5,419 bases of DNA, taken from assembly GCA_937942465.1 (NCBI GenBank), contig CALDEO010000178.1, positions 1-5,419 on the forward strand, in the 5' to 3' direction. Position numbers and translations under genes: made by a program. Shown here in pieces: positions 1 through 5,419 of this stretch (its first letter is position 1; every line of letters starts with the position of its first letter). The stretch is from an uncultured Saprospiraceae bacterium. GTDB taxonomy: Bacteria; Bacteroidota; Bacteroidia; Chitinophagales; Saprospiraceae. The notes beneath the pieces were generated by a model. That model had not been told where the DNA came from. It was given only the letters and a program-made list of their open reading frames with translations, and made no database searches.

Positions 1-315
1 AAAATCATAGGCAACATCGACATCACAGGAAGTAATCGCTCTAGGATGGCGCATACCGCCATGATCGGCATGGGATTATCCATTGACTTTAGAAATCATG
101 GTATCGGCTCACAACTGCTTAAAGAAGCTATCTTATGGTCTCAACAAAATAAAGTATTAAGCCTTTTATGGTTAGAAGTATATGCTGTCAACACAGCAGC
201 TATAAAACTTTACAAAAATTACGGATTTAAAGAAACAGGTAGGGTCGAAAACTTCTTTAAACATTGTGAAGTATACTACGATAAAGTGACTATGAAATTG
301 CACTTAAATACCTAA
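1..315 (+). CDS. GNAT-family N-acetyltransferase, C-terminal part (5' truncated by window edge)
   Basis: The reading frame is open from base 1 to the TAA at 313-315, giving 104 visible residues; the start lies outside the window. GNAT enzymes move an acetyl group from acetyl-CoA to an amine on a small molecule, peptide or protein and normally work in the cytoplasm. The visible part holds the family's core. Motif A (R/Q-x-x-G-x-G/A), which binds the CoA pyrophosphate, is RNHGIG at visible residues 31-36 and is followed by a helix starting SQLLKEA. Motif B follows as LEVYAVNTAAIKLYKNYGF, then KETGR, a pattern common in RimI-like and YhhY-like acetyltransferases. GNAT proteins are usually 150-180 residues, so about one third is missing. 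The ATG at base 46 is internal: homologous sequence (KIIGNIDI, a typical GNAT beta strand) continues upstream in the same frame. The substrate cannot be told from this fragment. The gene converges on the minus-strand envelope gene. Confidence 0.85.
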   Translation, partial: KIIGNIDITGSNRSRMAHTAMIGMGLSIDFRNHGIGSQLLKEAILWSQQNKVLSLLWLEVYAVNTAAIKLYKNYGFKETGRVENFFKHCEVYYDKVTMKLHLNT

Positions 316-316
316 C

Positions 317-354
317 AAAAAAAAAGTGCTGACTACTTGTTGTAATCAGCACTT
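317..354 (-). terminator. Rho-independent terminator of the SPOR-domain envelope gene
   Basis: Two 13-nt arms, at 324-336 and 342-354, flank a 5-nt loop at 337-341. Read on the minus strand the RNA stem is fully paired (AAGTGCTGATTAC with GTAGTCAGCACTT, including one G-U pair). It runs into nine U residues, the complement of the A-run at 317-325. It begins 35 bases past the stop codon of the minus-strand gene. Read on the plus strand the same position is a C-A mismatch and no T-run follows (AACCAAAATTC). The signal is therefore best assigned to the minus strand and is probably weak for the converging GNAT gene. Confidence 0.88.
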
Positions 355-388
355 AACCAAAATTCAATCTTTATCTTAACTATCCAAA

Positions 389-2539
389 TTAGTTTTGGAT
401 CATTCTTTCTAATATACCGTTGTTATCAACTACAACGTCAGCATCAGTAAAACCTCTATTGATCGCTTTAATCTGAGCTCTTCTAGCCTCTTCAAGGTTT
501 TTGTATCCGCTTAATACGAATATTGTCCATCCACCTTTAGTCCATTGTTCTATCTGACCGATACCTTTTACTTGATTTACATCAAACCAGATTGGGTCTT
601 CATAAGAAGCTAATCTAATTTTGTATTCTGAAGCTCCTTCTGGGCTTACGTAATAGTCACTAGATGCTCCTCCTGATGAGATTGCTAATTCTAGTTGGTC
701 TGTATTCAATGCGTCATATGTGATGAAAGCATCTTTAAAACCTCTACTTCTTACCTTATCCAATACTTGTTGTGCTTCATTTCTATCTAGGTAGTATCCT
801 AGTCTTATTTTAGTTGCACTACTTTTGAATACCTTGTATATGTTACCATATTCTGATAAAGCTTTATATCCCGATACATCAGCATTATCACTGTATATCG
901 CTGCAAGTTGTACAAAAAATACATTTGTACTTGCTTTGATAATTTCTCCATAAGCAACTTTTCTAGCATTGCTCAATGATACCATTGACTTACCTGCTGG
1001 CTTAGCAGAAGGTAATTTGAATGCTGCTGGAGGAGTATCTGGACTCATGATTACTGACTCCGATACGTTTGTCGATTCCTGTACTTGAGTACTTCTTACT
1101 TGAGACTCTTGAGTCTTTACAACTTTAGTCGCATCCGACAGGTTAACTGAACTTGCATTTGGGTTTCTTAGAGTAGCTTCTCCTTGACCAAATGGATTCA
1201 TATCAGCTAGAGACACTGCCTTAGGTACAAAAGCATTTTCTTCTTCTTGATCGAAGCTTACTTGCGCTAATTCGTTTCTGTATGTAGGACTTGCGATATA
1301 AATATCATCCTTACCTCTACCTCCAAGTCTATTAGAACTGAAGTAAATATCTTTATTCAAATCTGATTTAGATGGGAAATAATCATCTGCCGGAGAGTTA
1401 ACACCTCTACCCATATTTTCTGGATAAGCCCATGCACCGCTTTCTGCTTTAGTAATGAATACATCGTATCCACCAAGACCTTGATGATAGTCAGATGCAA
1501 ACATCAAATTTTCACCATCAAAGAATGGAGTAATTTCATCACCGGAAGTATTTACGTTTTCACCTAAATTTTCTGGGTAGCTCCATGCACCATCTCTAAG
1601 GTATGTTACATATAGATCAAATCCTCCAAGACCACCTGGTCTATTAGATGCAAAGTACATTGCTGTTCCTCCTTCAAATGAAAGACAAGGAAAACCTGTT
1701 GAATATCCTAACTCATTATAAGTAAATGGTTTAGCATCTTTAAAATCACCATTAAAATCAACCTCAGCAACATAGATACTCATATCTACATCATCTTCAC
1801 CAATGAAAGAATGTCCATTAACAAAAGTATTCTGAGTATATGCACATAACCTTGACTTAGGTCCATATGACATTGGTCCTACATTTTCATCATCTTTAAG
1901 AGTACCTCTTAACAACATAGACTTAGCACGATAGTCAGGACGTAGTCCTTCTGCTATGTACAATCTATTAACACCTTTACTTACGTGACTCTTATTTGTA
2001 CTCGTAAGTCGTTTAGTCACATCGTTAAATGATGAGAATACAACATTATTTTCGAAGAAAGCAACACCAAAATCTGAAGCCTTAGTATTAGCACCAAAAA
2101 GTGACAATTGGTATTTTTCCTCTTCTGATAGTAAGTGCTTTGCAAAATCACAACTCAATGCGAAGTGCTCACCTACTAAAGGGTTTTCTTTTTTGTACTC
2201 CATATACATCTGACCAGCTTCATCATACTTCCCTACTTTCTTAAGGGTATGCGCATAGTTAAGCATGTATTCAGGCTTAATTTCTAGATCCACTACTTTT
2301 CTGTACCAAGCAACAGCATCAAGAGGCCTATTCGTCAGTCTGTACGACTCAGCCAATTTTACTTTACTCTCCAGATTTTCAGGAAACTCCGTTAATGTTT
2401 TAATATAATTCTGAATAGCAAGATCATATGCTTTCAGCTCAAACTGCTTGTTTGCTTTTTTTAATAATTTCTGACCAGACACAAATGCTGTTGGCATCAA
2501 TGCTAGGGCCAATATCAGGAGACGTAGTTTTCTCAACAT
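389..2539 (-). CDS. Exported TPR / PD40 beta-propeller protein with two C-terminal SPOR domains (PorE-like envelope scaffold)
   Basis: The complete product is 716 residues. Residues 1-22 form a signal peptide (basic MLRKLR, hydrophobic LLILALAL, likely cut at VSG|Q23). There is no lipobox cysteine, so a soluble or peripherally bound periplasmic protein is expected. Residues 24-120 are TPR-like helical repeats, for example KAYDLAIQNYIKTL and GKYDEAGQMYMEY. Residues about 145-420 form a PD40/WD40-like propeller, with repeated blades YFASNRPGGLGGFDLYV (295-311), MFASDYHQGLGGYDVFI (346-362) and YFSSNRLGGRGKDDIYI (399-415), and the intervening W-x-Y-P-E-N-[LM]-G motif seen twice. An S/T/Q-rich linker covers about 430-530. 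Two SPOR domains follow, at about 538-608 (starting FFVQLAAIYSD) and 637-705 (starting EYKIRLASYED); SPOR domains bind peptidoglycan glycan strands lacking stem peptides. TPR plus PD40 proteins of Bacteroidota, such as PorE of the type IX secretion system, usually end in an OmpA-like domain, which is absent here. The ATG at 2537-2539 fits the signal peptide and has no Shine-Dalgarno motif. The exact role is inferred. Confidence 0.92.
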   Translation of the reverse strand: MLRKLRLLILALALMPTAFVSGQKLLKKANKQFELKAYDLAIQNYIKTLTEFPENLESKVKLAESYRLTNRPLDAVAWYRKVVDLEIKPEYMLNYAHTLKKVGKYDEAGQMYMEYKKENPLVGEHFALSCDFAKHLLSEEEKYQLSLFGANTKASDFGVAFFENNVVFSSFNDVTKRLTSTNKSHVSKGVNRLYIAEGLRPDYRAKSMLLRGTLKDDENVGPMSYGPKSRLCAYTQNTFVNGHSFIGEDDVDMSIYVAEVDFNGDFKDAKPFTYNELGYSTGFPCLSFEGGTAMYFASNRPGGLGGFDLYVTYLRDGAWSYPENLGENVNTSGDEITPFFDGENLMFASDYHQGLGGYDVFITKAESGAWAYPENMGRGVNSPADDYFPSKSDLNKDIYFSSNRLGGRGKDDIYIASPTYRNELAQVSFDQEEENAFVPKAVSLADMNPFGQGEATLRNPNASSVNLSDATKVVKTQESQVRSTQVQESTNVSESVIMSPDTPPAAFKLPSAKPAGKSMVSLSNARKVAYGEIIKASTNVFFVQLAAIYSDNADVSGYKALSEYGNIYKVFKSSATKIRLGYYLDRNEAQQVLDKVRSRGFKDAFITYDALNTDQLELAISSGGASSDYYVSPEGASEYKIRLASYEDPIWFDVNQVKGIGQIEQWTKGGWTIFVLSGYKNLEEARRAQIKAINRGFTDADVVVDNNGILERMIQN

Positions 2540-2576
2540 GACATTAGAAGTTTTGGTTATGATATATGCAGATTAT

Positions 2577-2604
2577 CAAATATATGAACGAACCTGAATA
2601 ACAA
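2577..2604 (-). promoter_or_regulatory. Bacteroidota-type promoter for the SPOR-domain envelope gene
   Basis: Read on the minus strand, TTG (2604-2602) is separated by 17 bp from TATATTTG (2584-2577). The latter matches the Bacteroidota -7 consensus TAnnTTTG exactly, and 17 bp lies within the spacing described for Flavobacterium promoters. Transcription would start near base 2570, leaving a leader of about 30 nt before the ATG at 2539. A second perfect TATATTTG box (2635-2628) lies farther upstream but has no TTG at the right distance. The call rests on consensus matching in AT-rich DNA. Confidence 0.6.
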
Positions 2605-2655
2605 GAGTAAATATATAAAGATTATTTCAAATATATAAAAATTCTAATATATAAA
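2578..2655. repeat. Four AAATATATRAA direct repeats in the divergent intergenic region
   Basis: Copies lie at 2578-2588 (AAATATATGAA), 2609-2619 and 2629-2639 (both AAATATATAAA) and 2646-2655 (AATATATAAA, one base shorter). Start-to-start spacing is 31, 20 and 17 bp. The first overlaps the -7 box of the minus-strand promoter and the third contains a second TATATTTG box. They could be regulator sites, an UP-like AT tract or simply low-complexity promoter DNA; the sequence alone does not decide. Confidence 0.4.
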
Positions 2656-2691
2656 TTCACATAAAAATAAAACTAAGTGCATAATGTCTTC

Positions 2692-2719
2692 GCCAAGCCT
2701 CGAATATGTCGCGCTTGGT
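2692..2719. other. Isolated GC-rich hairpin in the AT-rich divergent intergenic region
   Basis: GCCAAGC (2692-2698) pairs with GCTTGGT (2713-2719) as six Watson-Crick pairs plus one G-T pair. An inner CGA (2701-2703) pairs with TCG (2709-2711) around the loop ATATG, separated by a small CT/C internal loop. It lies 52 bp before the protease ATG, between the divergent genes. No T-run follows on either strand, so it is not a standard terminator. It may be an operator, a 5' leader structure of the protease message, or chance. Confidence 0.4.
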
Positions 2720-2771
2720 CATAGTCTAATGCAAAAAATAGGATATATTGTAGAGTACAAAAATCAGTGTT

Positions 2772-5419
2772 ATGAAACTTCTCGCTTCTACCCTCTTACT
2801 AATATGTATTTGTCTGAATATAAATCAGCTACATGCTCAAAGACTTAATCACATCCAAGGAGAGATACTGATACAAGTGACGGAGGATTTATCTTCTAGA
2901 GAGCTTTCGCAAAAAGCTAATCTTGAGATAACAGGGCTTTCAAAAATCACAAGCATCCCAATGCATATATGGATGTATCGATTTGACTTTACAGAGCAAA
3001 ATGAAGATGCTATTATCAACAGACTCAATAGGCTAAATCCTATTGAAGCTGCTCAAAAAAATCATCTACTTACCAATAGAAATACTCCCAATGATCCAGG
3101 ATTTATAGATCAATGGCAATACATCAACCTTGGCGACAATGGTGGCCTTGAGGGAGCTGATATAGATATGGATCTCGCTTGGGATATTACTACTGGCGGT
3201 ATCACTGCTACAGGAGATACAATCGTAGCATGTATCATCGATGATGGATTGGATAGTAGTCATGAGGACTTCGCTGGTAACCTGTGGGTCAATCATGCCG
3301 AGATACCTGACAATGGGATCGATGATGACAACAATGGCTATATAGATGATTATGATGGCTGGGATACATACAACGATAATGGCAATATCTACACAGGTGG
3401 CGGGCACGGTACACCCGTTGCAGGTATCGTAGGAGCCAAAGGAAATAACGAAATCGGAGTTGCGGGTGTCAACTGGGATATCAAACTGATGATCGTAAGA
3501 GGTGGTGGTAGTGAAGCCAATGCCCTTGCGTCATACGCATACCCATACTACTTCCGTAAACTCTATAACGAAACCGACGGAGCACAAGGTGCATTTGTCG
3601 TATCTACGAATGCTTCTTGGGGTACAGACTTTGGGCAACCTGAAGATGCACCGATCTGGTGCTCATTTTATGACTCGCTAGGAGTCCAAGGTATTATAAG
3701 CTGTGGTGCCACTATTAATAACAATACGAATGTAGATGAAGAAGGTGACTTACCGACTGCCTGCTCTAGTGACTATCTTATCAGCGTAACTAATATGAGT
3801 CGTACAGACAATAAAGTACAAGGAGCTGGGTATGGTTTAGAAACGATTGACTTAGGTGCTTTTGGTCAGGATACATATACAGCTGCTGACAATAATAGTT
3901 ATGGAGGGTTCGGAGGGACATCTGGTGCAACACCACATGTAACGGGTAGTATTGCTTTACTATACTCACTTCCCTGCTCTAGTTTGATGGACATTGCAGT
4001 GTCAGATCCTGCAACAGCAGCATTACTTGTCAAAGGATATATACTTAATGGTGTTGACCAAAATGAAAGCCTACAAGATATTACAACTACCGGAGGACGA
4101 CTCAATGTATTCAATAGTTTGAGTCTAGGTCTTGCCAATTGTGGTGACTGCGTATTTCCACTAGGAGCCGAAATAACTGAAATAACAAATCTAGAAGCCA
4201 CCGTAACATGGACATCTACAGACTCTAGTCTAATGGACAACATTAGAATCAAAAATGTAAATGCTACGGAATGGGATACATTATTAAGCGTACAATCTCC
4301 ACTGGTACTCTCTGACCTATCACCATGTGATGAATACGAAATACAACTACAGAGTATATGTGCTAGCGAAGATGGCAGCTTTGGATTCAGCAAACGATTC
4401 TATACAGAAGGCTGCTGTGATGCCCCTTCAGATTTAACTGTTGAACTTCTAGATGACACTGCTTTAGTAACTTGGTCAGAGGTATTCGGGGCAACAGAAT
4501 ATAACATCGAATACAAAGAATCATCTGCTAGTGACTGGAACATGGCAACTACGATGGTGAATGAATTTACTATCGACTCAATAATGGAATGTACCGAATA
4601 CAATATAAGACTGCAAGTTGACTGCGACACAATACCATCAGGTTATACTGATATTATCAGCTTTACTGGATCTTGTGGTCTGTGTAGCTCAACCAATTAC
4701 TGTAGTTTTATTGATGCTGGACTTGATGCTGATTTCGAGTACATAGCCGGCGTAAGTATCGGAACGCTTAATAATATCACCGAGAACGAAGAAGGAGCAT
4801 ACAACAACTTCATAGGATTGGATGAGATCATACTTGATGCTGGATTACTATATGAAATGGTACTTACCCCAGGATTCCAAGATTTTGAGTTTGGTGAAAA
4901 CTTCGGAGTATGGATTGATTTCAATCAAGATGAGATCTTTCAAGAAGATGAGCAGATTGTATTAATGACTGAATCTACTTCTACAGTATATACTCAGGAA
5001 GTTAAAATACCTGCAGATGCGCTAGAAGGAAGGACGAAAATGAGAGTTGTAATGAGTTTTAATTTCCAAGCAGAGCCTTGTCCATTCAATGGTTTCGAAT
5101 TTGGAGAAGTAGAAGATTATTGTGTAACCATAGGACCATATGTCCCGGTATGCGATATTGACCTCATGCCAGTTGTAGTAGAGAATGTAGCTACAGGACT
5201 TTCACTATCTTGGATAGACTCTGATGCTGCTGTGTCTTACGACACTAGATATAAAATACAAAGCCAGAGCGATTGGACAGAATTGAATGTTACAGAAAAC
5301 ATGCTAACCCTTACTGATCTTGTAGATTGCGAAAACTATGATTTTCAAGTTCGATCCATATGTGATGTAGACACAAGCGGATACTCACCTAATCTTGAGA
5401 TCTTATATAACTGTTCATC
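2772..5419 (+). CDS. Large secreted S8 (subtilisin-like) serine protease with Fn3 and GEVED modules, 3' truncated by window edge
   Basis: The frame is open for 882 codons to the window end with no stop. ATG 2772 is the first start after an in-frame TAG at 2751-2753 and opens a clear signal peptide (MKLLASTLLLICICL, likely cut at LHA22|Q23). Residues 24-105 are probably an inhibitory, folding-assisting propeptide. The catalytic domain begins at the PNDPGFIDQWQY motif (106-117). The S8 triad is Asp157 in IIDDG, His212 in GHGTPVAGI and Ser384 in GTSGATPH. An Asp/Asn-rich loop at 180-198 probably binds calcium. Next come Fn3 module 1 (460-548), Fn3 module 2 (549-635), a GEVED domain (about 644-787, with VWIDFNQD at 713-720 and FGEVEDY at 777-783) and Fn3 module 3 (794-881). 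The oxyanion asparagine seems displaced or replaced near Thr314. It is probably a surface or secreted protease sent out by the type IX system, but the C-terminal sorting domain would lie outside the window. The neighbour upstream is divergent; no confident promoter was found. Confidence 0.93.
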   Translation, partial: MKLLASTLLLICICLNINQLHAQRLNHIQGEILIQVTEDLSSRELSQKANLEITGLSKITSIPMHIWMYRFDFTEQNEDAIINRLNRLNPIEAAQKNHLLTNRNTPNDPGFIDQWQYINLGDNGGLEGADIDMDLAWDITTGGITATGDTIVACIIDDGLDSSHEDFAGNLWVNHAEIPDNGIDDDNNGYIDDYDGWDTYNDNGNIYTGGGHGTPVAGIVGAKGNNEIGVAGVNWDIKLMIVRGGGSEANALASYAYPYYFRKLYNETDGAQGAFVVSTNASWGTDFGQPEDAPIWCSFYDSLGVQGIISCGATINNNTNVDEEGDLPTACSSDYLISVTNMSRTDNKVQGAGYGLETIDLGAFGQDTYTAADNNSYGGFGGTSGATPHVTGSIALLYSLPCSSLMDIAVSDPATAALLVKGYILNGVDQNESLQDITTTGGRLNVFNSLSLGLANCGDCVFPLGAEITEITNLEATVTWTSTDSSLMDNIRIKNVNATEWDTLLSVQSPLVLSDLSPCDEYEIQLQSICASEDGSFGFSKRFYTEGCCDAPSDLTVELLDDTALVTWSEVFGATEYNIEYKESSASDWNMATTMVNEFTIDSIMECTEYNIRLQVDCDTIPSGYTDIISFTGSCGLCSSTNYCSFIDAGLDADFEYIAGVSIGTLNNITENEEGAYNNFIGLDEIILDAGLLYEMVLTPGFQDFEFGENFGVWIDFNQDEIFQEDEQIVLMTESTSTVYTQEVKIPADALEGRTKMRVVMSFNFQAEPCPFNGFEFGEVEDYCVTIGPYVPVCDIDLMPVVVENVATGLSLSWIDSDAAVSYDTRYKIQSQSDWTELNVTENMLTLTDLVDCENYDFQVRSICDVDTSGYSPNLEILYNCS

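Noticed and set aside
46..315. GNAT gene starting at the ATG at base 46
   Set aside because: The same frame is open back to base 1 and the upstream residues (KIIGNIDI) look like GNAT core strand; an 89-residue protein would lack a large part of the fold.
1405..1593. DNA direct repeat within the envelope gene (ATTTTCTGG...CCATGCACC seen twice)
   Set aside because: It encodes the repeated W-x-Y-P-E-N motif of neighbouring propeller blades, so it is explained by protein repeats and not by a mobile or regulatory element.
2628..2635. Second TATATTTG box on the minus strand as an independent promoter
   Set aside because: The box is perfect, but no TTG lies 17-23 bp upstream; it is kept only as part of the repeat observation.
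2715..2750. Candidate promoter for the protease: TTG (2715-2717) and TATATTG (2744-2750)
   Set aside because: The -7 box lacks one T of TAnnTTTG and the spacing of 26 bp is longer than the usual range, so it is not listed as a feature.
3066..3407. 113-residue minus-strand open frame
   Set aside because: It lies fully opposite the S8 protease catalytic domain, including His212, and has no recognisable domain; it is an antisense shadow.
3899..4393. 164-residue minus-strand open frame
   Set aside because: It is antisense to the catalytic serine region and Fn3 module 1 of the protease; Ser/Pro-rich translation without family features.
4400..4924. Two minus-strand open frames of 76 and 75 residues
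   Set aside because: Both are antisense to Fn3 module 2 and the GEVED domain, with no start signals or recognisable products.

Overview
The window looks like chromosomal DNA from a member of the Bacteroidota. The evidence is moderately AT-rich coding sequence, the absence of Shine-Dalgarno motifs before both visible start codons, and a promoter of the Bacteroidota type (TTG, 17 bp, TAnnTTTG). The protein architectures also fit this phylum: a TPR plus PD40 propeller envelope protein, and a large secreted subtilase carrying Fn3 and GEVED modules. A marine or environmental lineage such as Saprospiria or Flavobacteriia is plausible, but the sequence does not settle the class.

Layout from left to right. 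(1) Bases 1-315, plus strand: the C-terminal 104 residues of a GNAT-family N-acetyltransferase whose start lies outside the window. (2) Bases 317-354: a hairpin whose U-tract lies only on the minus-strand side, so it terminates the next gene. (3) Bases 389-2539, minus strand: a complete 716-residue exported protein with a TPR region, a PD40 beta-propeller and two C-terminal SPOR domains. (4) Bases 2540-2771: a 232-bp AT-rich divergent intergenic region holding the minus-strand promoter, four copies of an AAATATATRAA repeat and one isolated GC-rich hairpin. (5) Bases 2772-5419, plus strand: the first 882 codons of a very large secreted S8 (subtilisin-like) protease, still open at the window edge. 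It has a signal peptide, propeptide, catalytic domain, two Fn3 modules, a GEVED domain and a third Fn3 module.

The envelope protein and the protease are transcribed divergently from one intergenic region and both are exported. The first resembles PorE-like periplasmic scaffolds of the type IX secretion system (T9SS), except that tandem SPOR domains occupy the place of the usual OmpA-like peptidoglycan-binding domain. The protease has the layout of a typical T9SS cargo, although the C-terminal sorting domain that would prove this lies beyond the window. A functional link between the two is inference from proximity. The GNAT fragment appears unrelated and converges on the envelope gene. No RNA gene, mobile element or CRISPR array was seen.
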